A stretch of DNA of 64,000 nt. It comes from Marthasterias glacialis. Taxonomy: Eukaryota; Echinodermata; Asteroidea; Forcipulatida; Asteriidae. Below, piece by piece: positions 23,201 to 34,000 of this stretch (position 1 is its first letter; every line of letters starts with the position of its first letter). Where the stretch lies: positions 8,926,320 through 8,990,319 of the forward strand of contig OU452219.1 of assembly GCA_911728455.2 (NCBI GenBank), read 5' to 3'. The translations under genes were made by a program, and so were the position numbers. The notes under the pieces were generated by a model that worked only from the letters and a program-made list of their open reading frames with translations, was not told where the DNA came from and searched no databases.

Positions 23201-26200
23201 CAAGGCAAATAAAAAAAAAGGGTTTTGATTCATATATTTTTCTGGCAAAAAGCCAAATTACCAAAGAAAATGAGTCGGGGGCCGTTCAAAATTATCAACA
23301 TTTTCATGAGCGTACAAACCGTACACTTTTTCAAGATGCCCCTCTCCCAACATAAAAGTGCACAAAAGAAAATTTTGAATGCTTTCATACATTTTTTGTA
23401 TGTAAGTGAATGGGGCCTGAATTGGGCCAGGCTGAGAGAGGGAAATTACGGCCAAACAGCCCACACAACAACTTGATTTCAAGTATAGTTCCACTGTTGA
23501 TTCATGCATGGGAGGCTAGCATTATGTTGGCTGAGAGTGAGGATGGCTGGCACTCAGTTCTATTCCGCAAAGATTTGAACAAATCAATGGTCTTACTGTG
23601 AGTTTAGCCATCGATTGCTGACATCAGACAAATTGACAAAACCAACATTTTATTTTATTTTAGAAAAGCATATACTGGCCGCAGACCCCCTCCCCCACCC
23701 CTCAGCATAGGGTTTGTACATAAATTTCAATTTGCCTTACACCGATGTGTGATAAGCACTGTATACTCAGTGCTTTTGAGTCCTGTGGAAAAAACCCACT
23801 GGTAACTCGGGTGGGACTCGAACCCACGACTCCCGCATGACTAGAGCAGATGTCTTAACCACTAGACCACCGAACACGCCCACCCGAGTTACCTGTGGTT
23901 TTTTTTCCACAGGACTCAAAAGCACTGAGTATACAGTGCTTATCACACATCGGTGAAAGGCAAATTGAAATTTATATTCATTCCCCCGATGCAAATATTA
24001 ACATCTATCTAAGGGTTTGTACACTCGTGAAAGTGTTGATAATTGTGAACGACCCCTAATTACAAACATTAAAATATCACAAACATGTTAAACAATAATG
24101 TAAATAACTGGTATCATTATGGAAAATCAAAACAAATTCTGTGGTTACTCTGCATTAGAAATCGGGATGCTCTGCAATGAAACGAGCGAGAAAAGGGTTT
24201 ATCGGGAGACGTGCCTACCTGGATGAAGAGCTCAGAGCAGACACTACACTGCAATTCATTCTCCATGACGTCAGTGATGTTCTGTAGAGCCTCTTCCCTA
24301 GCCTTTTGGATGCAGATCTCATGCTCCTCTTTCTCAAGCCGACTTGCCGTCAGCTGATGAGGAAATACAAACACAGTGCATTAATTGATTTATTATAATG
24401 ATTCATGCAGCAAGTCATGACTGGGTGGTCTTAAGATTCGAACTCTGAGAACTCTGATTCGAAGCAGAGTGATTAGAATGTGGGCTTGAATCCCGGTCGT
24501 GACACTTTTGTTCTTGGGCAAGACGCTTAAATATAATTGCTTCTCATCACCCAGTAGCAAATGGGTACCTGTGAGGGTTGAGATTGTTGATGTCAATGAT
24601 TAGCAACCTGTGAGTCAACTTGGCTGCCGGTGCTGCATACTCCAAACGAGTTGAGATGGTTTCAGGAATGATTAAGGTCAAATGAACTGAAGTAGTAACA
24701 GTGTAACTTGTGAGGCGCATTGATACAATGCTTAGAAGTGCACCATAAATGCCCAATATTATTATTATTAATAATAATAAAGTCTTATAAACCGCACGTA
24801 TCTACCAACAATTAGGTACTCAAGGCACTTATTAGTATTTCTTTCAAGACAGGTTTTTGAATTTTTTGAATTATGAGATCCATTTATTTAGCTCCTTATA
24901 AGAGTTTACAAGGTGCTGCGGCACATTCAGCAGCCACTGCCAGAAACACCTGGGCAAACCCCTTCTTTTTTACGTGCATTACACAACACCAGGCCTCGAT
25001 CTTAAGAAAAACGGGGGCAGGCCTTTGCTGGCCAAATCAGAGAAATTGTACAAGGGCATGCCGGCCAAGTTGGTAGTGACAGTGCCATTTTTCTGAAGGG
25101 CATGCTGGCCAACTCGACAGGGCATGAGGCCTCGGTGGCCTTAGTTAAGATCAAGGCCTGCAACACACAGGACTTACGGCATTACGTCCCATCCGAAGGA
25201 AGAAGCCATAATGCATAAGTGTCTTGCTTAGGGGCACAAGTGTCAAGAACGGGACTCGAACCCACACTCTGCTGATCAGAAACACCAGAGCTTGAGTCCA
25301 GTGCTCTTGACCGCTCGGCCACGACACGCCAAGTTGCCACTAAGCATCTCTGATGCAAGACTTTACATTTACACCATTTTTCAAATACCTTGAAGCCAAC
25401 TACCTTGACGCTTTTATCACTCACTCACAGTAGATCTCTCAGTGAGTATTTAAACTTGCAATGAGGAAAAGAAAAAAGGTTCACCTCTCTTTTTCACTCA
25501 ATTTAGTCCTCAAAAATACAAAAAGCCAAACAAATCTATCACTTCCCATAGACTGAAAACCAACAGACTCCTTGCACAGGCCACTATCGCTGAATTCAAC
25601 CAATAGAAATGTGCATGCACCGCGCACAACTCCTAGCCAATGAGAGGTCTTCCTTTGACCTCAGTGAGGGCGCTGTTTGAGCTTGTGTTGACGTATGCAA
25701 GGGGTTTATTACGAGTCTCAGTAACATCATGCGAAATCTAATTTACCTCTGTCTGCAGTTGAGCATACTCCCTCTCCTTGTTGGCAATGACCTCTTCCAA
25801 CTTGGCCTTTTCGTTCTCCAGTCCGGCCTGCAGGTCTTTGTCCTTCTCTTCCAGCTTCCTTTCCATCTCTTTCTGAAGACTTTCCTCTACTTTAGTCTTC
25901 TCAGCCTGGAGACAAATAAATCCATCTTAGGTCCATTCTTTACAAAAAAAGTCTCATGTATTATGTGAATGTTACTTAAAATGATCAAAATAACTGGTTT
26001 AAGCTGAAGGGATTAGTTACTGATAAAATAAACATGAAGGTACCTGAAGAGATTCCTGCTGTGTCTGTAATTGCTGCAACATCATCTCTTCCTTCTTCCT
26101 TATTTCCTCCTCTAAGGTAGTCCTAAGTTCCTCTTGCATCATGCCAAGGTTCTTATCCTTCTCCTCTAGCTTCTTATTCCACTCCTCTTGTAGGCTCAAT

Positions 26201-29200
26201 TCCAGTCGCTGTTTCTCCTTGAGAAGTTCCTCTCGCTGATACTTAAGTTGCTCCATCATGGTAGCCTCCTTCTCTTGGACCTGTGCCTCTAGCGTGGATT
26301 GCATATCTGCCTGAATCTTTTTGAGAACTTTCTCTTGGTCTTGCAGCCGCTTCTCCCACTCAGCTTGGAGCTTCTTTTCAAGGGCAAGTTTCTCTTCGGC
26401 GAGGGCATCCTGCTGCATTTTGAGCTGTTCTTGAAGGACTTGTTCCTTCTGTTGGACCTGAAGTATAAGGGCTTTCTCCATCTCCTCTTGCAGTTGCTTC
26501 TTTTTGTTCTCAAGCTCCTCTTTCTCCGATTCCAGTTCCCGATGGATATCAAGCTCTCTCTGTTTAAGTTGCTTTTCTAAGTGTTCCCTAGCTGACTGTT
26601 GTTCAGCAAGCATGCGTGACAACTCATTATACTGTTCTTCGGCCTCTGCCGCTTTCCTTTCAGCTACTCTCTTCTGCTCAGCAAGCCTTGCAGAGAGTTC
26701 CTGTTCAGTTGTGGGAGCAAGCTTAGTTCTCTTTGGGCAGGGTGACCCAGAGGTGCCTGGCCTATCATTCCTATCAACATTTGTCAGTGAACAGGTTCCT
26801 ATTTTTCTCTTTTTCTCCTCTGGATCTGTCCTATTTTGATTTTGAAGCACAGTATCATTTTTGTTACCACTAGTCCTCCTGCATGCTATTGGCTCAGAGT
26901 CTTGACTCTCCTTATGACTTTCTACTCTTGCAACATTTCCCCTGTCCTTGCTTGCTTTGTACGAGCCAAGGATCTGTGAGACTTCTTCCTCGGAGTAGCT
27001 TTGCCGCATCAAATTGAAGACAAACTCTGCATGGGTTTCCCCATCAGCGACTACTCCAAGTTGTATCTTATCTCCATTCTGGAGAACATGTGGCCTCAAC
27101 GTTGTTATGCGTGATGAGTTTACGTGCACACCATTCAGACTCTAAAATTGATATCAAGTGGAAAAAGAATAAAAATAGATTATCAAGTATTTTCAATTGC
27201 TATTGTACATTTACACGATTTCTAAAGCAACTTTACAACATCCATTTAGAAATGTCATCAAGTAAGCAGTTCTGCATGTCCAAATATGTTTTCAGAAATA
27301 TTTTGTCTTCTATATACTTTATGCCTTGATAGCTGCTTTTGTTTTTTTACTTTTACAACAATTATTATTCTCTAGTTACAAGTAATTAATTTTCCCTGAG
27401 GATTGAAAATATTATAACATTTACAATAGCATCATTTATGAAAACAAAAGGTACCTTAAATATTAAAGAAAACACATAATTAAAAATATTTCGATGAAAT
27501 ATCTACAAGAATAGTACCCTTTAAATTTACAGCATAACAAAAGTATTTAAGTATGCATCAAATCATACAATGCACAAAATCCATTTATTAAACGTGATAA
27601 AAATATATATATTATAAACCAGTTACAACCATAAGAATAATAAAAACAAAACAGTCAGAGCCAAATGAACACTCCTCTTCATGAGGAAAGATATACACAA
27701 CCACTAACCACTACATTAACCAATAGACAACATGCAAACAAACCAACAAATAACAATTTGCAATCAACAAAGTCATCCAAAACTGACACAAATACCAGCT
27801 AGAAATAAGTAAGACTCTTATTATGTTTAGTCTCAGTCAACAGACAGACAGACCTGGAACTTTGAGAAGGCAAGGCCATTTACATTTTGCAAAGGCACTT
27901 CCATTTGAAAATCATGGAGTAAATGGGAATGGGAAACTGTTGGCCAAGACCAGGGCAACAGAGGGTCATGGCCTCCTTGTAATTCGGGGCCTGGACAGAT
28001 CCAGACTGATGACAAAGAAGTACAGCAGAGAGACCAAAAAAAAAGAAAGAAAGAAAAAAAAACATTTACAAAAGAGATCCCAAACTATACAGTCAACCTG
28101 GAAAATAAAAGCACAATGGAAAAATGGTCACCAAAATTAAATTAGAATACAAATATTCATTTCAGATTTAAATGTGTCTTCAGAAATCTCTTGCAATAGA
28201 CCGATCCATTAAGCCCCATCCTTGCTGTATTGACCAAGCACAGACGTGATTGCACAACCAAAAGTCGGACAAACATGATGCTGGTGCATATGGCGGGCAT
28301 GCACAGTGGACAGGGCTTAATGGATCGGTCTGTTAAATGAAATTATACATTGTAAATGTATGTTGACAGATATGTTTAAATGGAGGAAGCAATTAAGCTA
28401 CAAAGTGCCAATTTCTTGGCTGAAAATGTCTGTACACACCAAATGCTAATAATTGAGCAGCAAATGATGAGTTCTAAGCAGCAGACTGATACAATTTGTC
28501 CGGCATTTTGCTATGCTTTACAAGAAAAAAATCATTCACAGACACCATTTACATAACTATCACTCCCATTTACGGCTGAACGCGCACAACTCAAACGGAC
28601 GGCAAAGCCATTAATGTCCTCGATTTTGTACAGAGTATCAAATGCCTAACAAAAAACAATTCCGTCCATATACGCGTGCAGAAATACCGCAGTCAAAGAT
28701 TTATTTAAAGAACTCTACATCACCTTATTATCAATGACTGCCCAGTTTCCATTCTCCGTTTCTTTGAAGATGGCATGCTTTCTTGACAACATCAATGGAT
28801 TCTTCCTGGATAACAGTTGCACGGTGACATCAAGGCCACGTCCTACTGTTACCTTTGATATTATAAAAGTTATGGAATAGTTTTATAAAATAAGCCTGCA
28901 TATTTTCTATGGTGGTAAGGAATGTTTACAGTTTATACAGGAAAAGCATATTGTGTGATTTAAGCACTGTATACTCAGTACTTTCCCCCGAGTCCTGTGA
29001 AAAAATTCACAGTCATTTTAGACTACCGAGACTGCCCGGTAGCTAGAGGCAGTTTGAATCCTATTAGCAGCGGGTACCGCAACCATTAGAATAGATGTTA
29101 GTCTTTGCATCGGGGATAAAGAATTTTATCTGTAATTCTATTTATTACTTGTAAAATTACAAATAATATTCTTTATCCCCGATGCAAAAACTAACATCTA

Positions 29201-30259
29201 TTCGAAAAGAACATTGTTAATAAAAACTATGAGTTAATTTTCAAAGTTCAAAGAGCCTTCGATGCAATTGATTGTCATGATTATTTGAAAGCAACAGCAA
29301 AAATGCATTATGGGTCTGTTTTTCGTGTTTCAACATGTTCTAAACATGTCCCAGGGACCTACGCTGCCGTCTCCACTTGTAACAACCTCTTAGTTCTGGG
29401 AGTGTTCATAGGTAGCGCGAAATGAAGGAAACAACTTCTTGATTAGAATCCTTTTTGGTCATAAGGCACATTATTTATTTTTACAGTGAGTGGTTAACTT
29501 ACTAATACATTACTACTACTGGTACTACATAAGGCAATCTACGGCAAGCCTAGTCTCTAGCTATGGAGTAAGAAAGCCTAGCCCAAGGCAAGACTGGAAC
29601 TTAGAACTTAGCTAGTTGGTACCCAGTTCAAGTTATACATTTGTCCAAACACAAAATGTTTAACAGAACATGCAGAACTCAGTCTACAAGCATGCCTGCA
29701 ACCGCAGTTTATCCAAAAAGAGGAAAGTGCAGGGCACAGCAAAACTTTGTACTGTGTCATAGCTGAGAAACCCCCAAAGAGGAAATCAGCTGATCCCCTG
29801 AACAGCTGAAAAGTTGCATGCCCGAGTCTAAGGACAAGGTCCCAGTTTCTCAGACTATCCAAAACGTGTCAATCTCAGTTGAGCACTGAATCTTTCCTTA
29901 ATTTAATATTTTATCTCAGAAATAAAAACTGGTAATGTTGCCTTGTTGGCATTATCGACAAAGAAGAGGCGGACGATTTTAATAAATGTTTTGAATTGAT
30001 ACAATTTTCAAATGTCAATAAACTAGGCCTATCATCTGATCATATCTGGCTTAACAAATGTACACAACTTCACAAAAGTTGAAGGACGACAGGCAAAATA
30101 CCGCAATAATGGGCAAATTTACCGTGTGAGTTTACGAAGAGGGTACACATGAATTCAAATACAAACTTTTACCTCAGTGCCTGCTTTAAGTGGAATCACG
30201 GGATATTTCCTGCTCTGAGAATTAAATCGTTTTAAACACCACTCGCAGCCACCCGCCAT
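20217..30259 (-). CDS. RNF8: E3 ubiquitin ligase RNF8, eight coding exons
   Basis: Exons in order are 30259-30173, 28852-28724, 27141-26044, 25905-25747, 24353-24219, 22906-22702, 21276-21064 and 20254-20217. All introns are GT-AG and phases match. The 687-aa protein has an FHA domain (about 25-125, with GRG at 33-35, SRKH at 52-55 and LNG at 74-76), a charged linker, a very long Glu/Lys/Gln coiled coil (about 220-515) and a C3HC4 RING (C527, C530, C542, H544, C547, C550, C561, C564). The RING and the VLDNYIDKMV helix after it match human RNF8 closely. By family knowledge RNF8 reads phosphorylated MDC1 at DNA breaks and ubiquitinates chromatin with UBC13. It is longer than human RNF8 (485 aa) because of the coiled coil and an extra tail. 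That tail (605-687) has PIEISSDNED, a 15-Glu run and the knuckle CHICGRRGHWARGC. The start ACAAAATGG fits a Kozak context. Orthology is secure; the tail's function is unknown. Confidence 0.93.
20567..21050. mobile_element. 484-bp MITE in the last RNF8 intron
   Basis: The inverted ends are about 45 bp (TTAAAGATGTATGATCCGTG on the left, complement with few changes on the right). A 5-bp direct repeat AATCA flanks it at 20562-20566 and 21051-21055. It is non-coding. Confidence 0.85.
21064..21276 (-). CDS. RNF8: RNF8 exon 7 (SIM-like motif, poly-Glu, knuckle start)
   Basis: This exon has 213 nt in phase 1 at both ends. It encodes YEPIEISSDNEDSDNS, then 15 Glu residues (13 GAA, 2 GAG codons at 21143-21187), DDDSISMDYDP, a Gly/Tyr spacer and SCHIC. 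The GAA run is an in-frame microsatellite. Its donor lies 13 nt from an inverted-repeat element. Confidence 0.87.
21422..21788. mobile_element. TTAAAGATG-family MITE, copy 2
   Basis: This is the same family as 5109 and 43282, in inverse orientation. It ends ATCTTTAA. It has the central palindrome-like GTCGGGATCCCGA. It lies in RNF8 intron 6. Confidence 0.75.
21917..22066. mobile_element. 150-bp foldback element in RNF8 intron 6
   Basis: ACATGGTTTGTGGGTGGACA at the left pairs with TGTCCACCCAAAATAAATCA and TGT at the right. The arms continue through GATATTAGCTC and GAGCTAATATT to a small loop. Confidence 0.75.
22088..22275. mobile_element. CCATTTTGG-family MITE in RNF8 intron 6
   Basis: It starts CAATTCACCTGACGTCATCA, as does the copy at 57590. 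Inside, GCCATTTTGGTGG faces CCACCAAAATGG. Confidence 0.65.
22702..22906 (-). CDS. RNF8: RNF8 exon 6 (RING, second half)
   Basis: This exon starts ATTLNCSHSFCQYCI and includes CPVCR and VLDNYIDKMVESL, matching human RNF8 through the RING and the following helix. It ends in phase 1 at A|GTAAGT, so one split Ser codon leads into the extra tail. Confidence 0.93.
23722..23975. mobile_element. long foldback with tRNA-like loop in RNF8 intron 5
   Basis: Arms of about 95 bp (AAATTTCAATTTGCCTT, then ACTGTATACTCAGTGCTTTT, repeated inverted at the right) flank about 60 bp. On the minus strand that loop has a tRNA A-box-like GGTCTAGTGGTTAAGAC and a B box GGTTCGAGTCC. It looks like a tRNA-headed SINE whose tail is present twice in opposite directions. 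Confidence 0.75.
24219..24353 (-). CDS. RNF8: RNF8 exon 5 (RING, first half)
   Basis: This exon has 45 codons, ending NITDVMENELQCSVCSELF and IQ. It supplies the first two RING cysteines, and the VMENELQC stretch is almost the human sequence. Confidence 0.93.
24414..24780 (+). mobile_element. tRNA-headed SINE
   Basis: A degenerate B box GGGCTTGAATCCC is followed by TTCTTGGGCAAGACGCTTAA and a tail of TATTATTATTA repeats, typical of invertebrate SINEs. It lies in RNF8 intron 4. Confidence 0.65.
24880..25345 (-). mobile_element. tRNA-headed SINE split by another insertion
   Basis: The minus-strand head has GTGGCCGAGCGGTCAAGAGC (Leu/Ser-tRNA-like A box) and GGGTTCGAGTCCCG (B box). The body includes AAGCAAGACACTTATGC and CCTTCGGATGGGACG. 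The body is interrupted at 24990-25160. Confidence 0.7.
24990..25160. mobile_element. 171-bp inverted-repeat element inside the SINE
   Basis: CAGGCCTCGATCTTAA at the left pairs with TTAAGATCAAGGCCTG at the right. A CAACAC repeat flanks both sides. Confidence 0.7.
25747..25905 (-). CDS. RNF8: RNF8 exon 4 (coiled coil)
   Basis: This exon has 53 codons of coiled coil beginning AEKTKVEESLQKEMERK, between acceptor CTCCAG and donor GAG|GTAAAT, in phase 0. Confidence 0.9.
26044..27141 (-). CDS. RNF8: RNF8 exon 3 (FHA end, linker, coiled coil)
   Basis: This single exon has 1,098 nt, or 366 codons. It opens with SLNGVHVNSSR, completes the FHA fold with GDKIQLGV, passes through a Ser/Pro/Lys linker, and becomes an almost uninterrupted coiled coil of Glu, Gln, Lys and Leu heptads. 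Most of the protein's extra length over human RNF8 comes from here. Confidence 0.93.
28198..28331. mobile_element. 134-bp foldback element in RNF8 intron 2
   Basis: AGACCGATCCATTAAGCCCC at the left pairs with the inverted GGGCTTAATGGATCGGTCT at the right. It is preceded by TTGCAAT, as at 34681. Confidence 0.75.
28724..28852 (-). CDS. RNF8: RNF8 exon 2 (FHA core)
   Basis: This exon encodes 43 residues with VTVGRG, LSRKHAIF and WAVIDNK, the phosphopeptide-binding half of the FHA domain. It is in phase 0 at both ends. Confidence 0.93.
29089..29213. mobile_element. foldback element in RNF8 intron 1
   Basis: GAATAGATGTTAGTCTTTGC at the left pairs with GCAAAAACTAACATCTATTC at the right, through TCGGGGATAAAGAAT. 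The ACTGTATACTCAGTAC block at 28960 links it to the 23722 foldback. Confidence 0.7.
30173..30259 (-). CDS. RNF8: RNF8 exon 1 (start)
   Basis: This exon encodes 29 residues from MAGGCEWCLKRF to LKAGTE and ends at a GTAAAA donor in phase 0. Its last residues align with the human sequence just before VTVGRG. Confidence 0.88.
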
Positions 30260-30597
30260 TTTGTATGTTCTTTTCGGGTCGTTTCTAACCAAAGCACTTC
30301 ATGTAACAGCCGTCGGACAAGCCGCATTGCGTTATCTTGGCAGTTATTGAACTAAAGAGGGCGGAAACACTAACCCTGTTGCAGAGCCGTATGTTACGGC
30401 TCTGCCCTGTTGCTCATCAGCCAGCATTGCGCTCGACCCCATCCATCGATTAGAGTCAGGCGGAAGCCATAGGCAAAAACATCCCTCGAAGTCCAAGCCA
30501 TAGAGGGCATTTTGGTGCTCGGTGGCAGGGTGTACTCCCCTCCTATTGTGTCTTCATTGTGTTATGGGAATCTAAGGAATTCTTTTGAGGATTTTAG

Positions 30598-30930
30598 GGG
30601 GTGGGGGCTACTTCTGTAAAAGAGGGGAAGAGTGTGTTAGAGTATGGGAACATTTTCTTTTTTTTTGGGGGGGGGGGGCTCCCTCAGCCACATATCGGGC
30701 ATGGTATAACAGGGGGACATCAGTTTCGTTTGGTAATAATCAGCGGCGGCCCTAAAGGGGGCAATTCTTTTCCCCCCCCCCCCCAATTTGCCATCAATTC
30801 CCGCCTCAATTTTTTGCCTATGCCCTAAATTGAGTTTAACCGCTTTTCGGCAGTACAAAATTACGTTGAAATATTTTTGTTTCCCCCTAAAGTTAAGTCT
30901 CCCCCTCCCCCCAGATCAACAGATCTGGTG
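30598..30930. repeat. G-rich and C-rich tracts in an inverted arrangement upstream of RNF8
   Basis: A G13-type run near 30667 and a C14-type run near 30770 are followed by CCCCCTCCCCCC. CAGCGGCGGC near 30740 faces GCCGCCGCTGG near 30931. It is probably another poly-G-bordered element. Confidence 0.6.
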
Positions 30931-31034
30931 CCGCCGCTGGTAATAATGAAGAATAGGCATATGCTACGGTGGCTTTAAAGGGAAATCGCGCACATTATAT
31001 AATGACGCCAATAATAAATCGCCGTCTGTATTCG

Positions 31035-31455
31035 AATTCACGACTTGTGCCCCAAGTCGCAATGAATCTTGACGGCAATATTGCCGTCAATATTCACGAT
31101 TTTGCCCTTGTCGAAAATACTGACGGCAATATTGGCGTCAATATTTACGACTTGTACCCCAAGTCGCAAAATTGACGGCAAAAATTGCCGTCAATATTCA
31201 CAAGTTGTACCCAAGTCGCAAACCCAGTCGTGCATGTATATACTTTTCTAGCAACGTAGCCAGATAGTACACACGTTTATGGACAGTCACCCCAAGTTGC
31301 TGGGGGAAAACAATTCACGCATGATGAGTGGGTCTACAACAGTTGAGAAGTGTCCACCAATTCTGAGGGCAATATTGCCGATATTTACGACTTGGGGGCC
31401 CTAAGTCATGAAAATTGACGGCAACTGCCGTCAATATTGGCGTCAATATATGCGA
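31035..31455. repeat. cluster of palindromic modules
   Basis: Perfect 22-bp palindrome TTGACGGCAATATTGCCGTC(AA) at 31069, near-copies at 31121, 31172 and 31423, and stem-loops CGACTTG-loop-CAAGTCG at 31041 and 31149, arranged in alternating tandem fashion with a gap at 31226-31364. Confidence 0.85.
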
Positions 31456-31816
31456 TGTCAAAGTTAACATAGCGCCTACTGATAAAAAAAAATAAAGCGT
31501 TTCGAAAGTTTTTGTTTTTTTAGTTTCGCACAAAATTAAAAATGTTAAGGTGCAAATGAATGCTCACAGCCACAGTTAAACCATTGGACAGAAGAAGGAT
31601 GCAAAGGCAACAGACGCCTTGTCGTTGGTTGGCATTAAAGGACCCCAAATTTGGGTTCTGTGGGTGAGATCAAGGGGCTTTGAGCTCAAAAGCAAATCCC
31701 CATCTTTGTATTTTACAAGGCTGTTTAACTTTTCTAATTCTCTTGGCTTCTGGTCCAAAATAGCTTTAAAAAAACTTGTATTACATGTTTTTCCTTTCTT
31801 TTTTTTCAAAATAAAT

Positions 31817-32140
31817 ACCGTATCCGACTGCACTTAATCTCCCTTAATTTAGGTCAAATCCTTACCTGTCCAGAAAGGTTGACATAATGTATACAGAGAG
31901 TAACAGCCACTTTAATTAAATGATAACAAATTGTGGACGTCTTATGGAAAAAAGAGAAGCCATTTCCGGCTCGGTGGTCTTAACGACGCTACTCGCTAAA
32001 CACAATTTCAATTTATATTGGGCGAGAGTCACTGGAGAACATTTTAAAAAGGGAAAAAATATAGTCCAACATCCATAAAAAAGAAAAAAGAAAAAAAAGA
32101 AAAAAAAAAAATCCTTGAACTAAGTGGCAGTCGGATATCG
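31817..32140. mobile_element. possible MITE with CGTATCCGACTGCACTTA ends
   Basis: ACCGTATCCGACTGCACTTA near 31817 is matched inverted by AAGTGGCAGTCGGATATCG near 32123. The interior is A-rich and non-coding. Confidence 0.45.
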
Positions 32141-32204
32141 AAAAGTTTCCTTTTCGCCAAATAAAAAATAACAATGTCGACAGCTTTGAGTAAATCCTTA
32201 CCTT

Positions 32205-32560
32205 TTTTCCGCTATACAGGATTGGTAAAGCTGATAGTGCAGTGTTTTTACTTTGTCTTGTTCATTAAATGGTGTGAAAATTTGGGCCCAATCCATCATC
32301 TAAGTCAGGAGAAAATAGTGAAAACCCGTGTACCACATTTCAGCATTTCACATTGTGTTTAATTTCGATTGTTACAACCTAAACCACTGCCACGTTTTTG
32401 TTTTTTTAGGTTTTCAGATACAGTTTTCTCGAATATGGCAGCATTTCAGAGGGATATACTTCCCAGAAAATTGGTTCTAGTATTAACTTCATAAACAGTA
32501 ATTGCTTTCAGATTGAAACTAAACAATGTTTTTTATCCTTACCAATTCTAACTCATCTGC
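32205..32560. mobile_element. diverged copy of the 5492 element
   Basis: It shares the ordered blocks GTAAAGCTGATAGTG, AAATTTGGG.CCAATCC, GTCAGGAGAAAATAGTGAAAA and TTTTCTCGA with 5492-5855. The ends are less clear. Confidence 0.5.
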
Positions 32561-33429
32561 CTTTTTTTGCAGCATGAAGGTTCGCCAAATGAAACATAAA
32601 TAACGGCAAATCTAAACTTAATCCAGTGGCGTAACCAGACATTTCAATGGGGGGGGGGGGCGGGGGGGGGCAATGGAGGGTTCAAGGGTTACAAGTCTAT
32701 CGAACCAACTCACATTACCAATCTGCAGATTGGGGCGCTCGATCTGCAAAACTTATATTTTGGCAAAACCGCGCGCAATATGCAGATCGTGCAACTCCGC
32801 CGTACACTGCACTCAACTCCTGAATAATAGTATGTGATATCACCCTTTCAAATACGAATTGAAGGAATCATACTCTCAAACAACCCCGTGGTAAATGGCT
32901 TACGAGATACTGAGATGATCTTTAATATTAACAGTGGCAACCAAAACATGGCGAAAGAAATTAGGATTTGTTGAATTTGCATCCACAGTGATGGGCGGGT
33001 CCTGATGAAAGGGATTTGGACGCGCGGACCATGATAATGAAAACAAGTCAGACTTGCGTCAAGTTTACAGTACCGGTTTACGGGGGGGGGGGGGGGTCGG
33101 GGCGGGCAGCCTGGTGCCGAGTTTGCTCGTGCTGAATAAGTGACTGGATTCCCGGGAAGGACTCGTTTGTCTCGTAGAGGACGAGAAACGCCCCCGCCCC
33201 ACCACACACATTTTTACTCGTTTCGTTTGATAAATATAACCAGACTAGAGCTAACCGCGTATTGGGCCCAAATTCCAGCCGCGTATTCAAGAAAGTTAGA
33301 ATACATTAGAATCCATGCAGTTTAAGGCGGTGACTTTTTTTCTCTCTTTCTTTCTATTTTGAACGAAGTTTTTTATTTTCTGAATTTATTAGTACATTTT
33401 TTAAAAAAATGTTCTTTTAACTAAAATAT

Positions 33430-33750
33430 ATATCTCTGAGCTTACTTCAGAGTGGACATATAAAATGTGGCTCATTAATTAGTGAATAAATAGCCGCTAC
33501 AATTTATACCTCATTTATCCAGTACATAAATTGACCTATATATAGATGTACATAATGTAACTAGTGAACAACTTGCAGGCCTACCCTTCATGCTGCATAA
33601 AAGATTAAATTTTATTCCATAATCTTAGACACCGTATCACTGGCCACACTAATTTTTGAGGTGGCTAATTCGGCTCACTAATTAGGACCTAACTAGCCGC
33701 TAGAATAGACGCTCTTTTCTGGCATTATACATAGCGGTATATGCAACACA
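33430..33750. repeat. AATTAG-type repeat units, inverse orientation
   Basis: TGAGGTGGCTAATTCGGCTC and ACTAATTAGGACCTAACTAG, with CTTCATGCTGCATAAAAG, are the complement of the units at 43708-44345. About two units. Confidence 0.65.
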
Positions 33751-33754
33751 AAAT

Positions 33755-33960
33755 TGAGCCGAGCCCCTCAATGTATATCCCTCCAAGTTTTAAGCCCTCC
33801 ACAGAGACCCCGCCGAGCCCCTCAAGTTACCCCCTCCAAGTTTTAAGCCCTCCCCTCCTCCAAGCCCCTCAAGGTACCCCCTCCAAGTTTTAAGCCCTCC
33901 CCTCCACTGAGCCCGTCAAGTAAACCCCCTCCAAATGTTCAGCCCTCCCCTCCACCCACC
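33755..33960. repeat. about 44-bp C/T-rich minisatellite
   Basis: Four to five imperfect units of GAGCCCCTCAAGTTACCCCC and TCCAAGTTTTAAGCCCTCCC. Confidence 0.85.
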
Positions 33961-34000
33961 CACATACATTCATCTCCCCATGTAAGTTCCCCATACTTTT

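Larger units (their letters stand above)
30260..34000. other. RNF8 promoter side and intergenic repeats
   Basis: The first 100 bp upstream of the RNF8 ATG include TTTCCGCCC (E2F-like) on minus and no TATA box. A short palindrome GCAGAGCCGTA/TACGGCTCTGC lies at 30382. The rest is repeat DNA as listed. Confidence 0.5.

Noticed and set aside
26299-26839. Leu/Phe- and Ser-rich plus-strand frames opposite RNF8 exon 3
   Set aside because: Antisense of Glu/Lys/Gln codons gives Leu/Phe/Ser runs; not an independent membrane protein.
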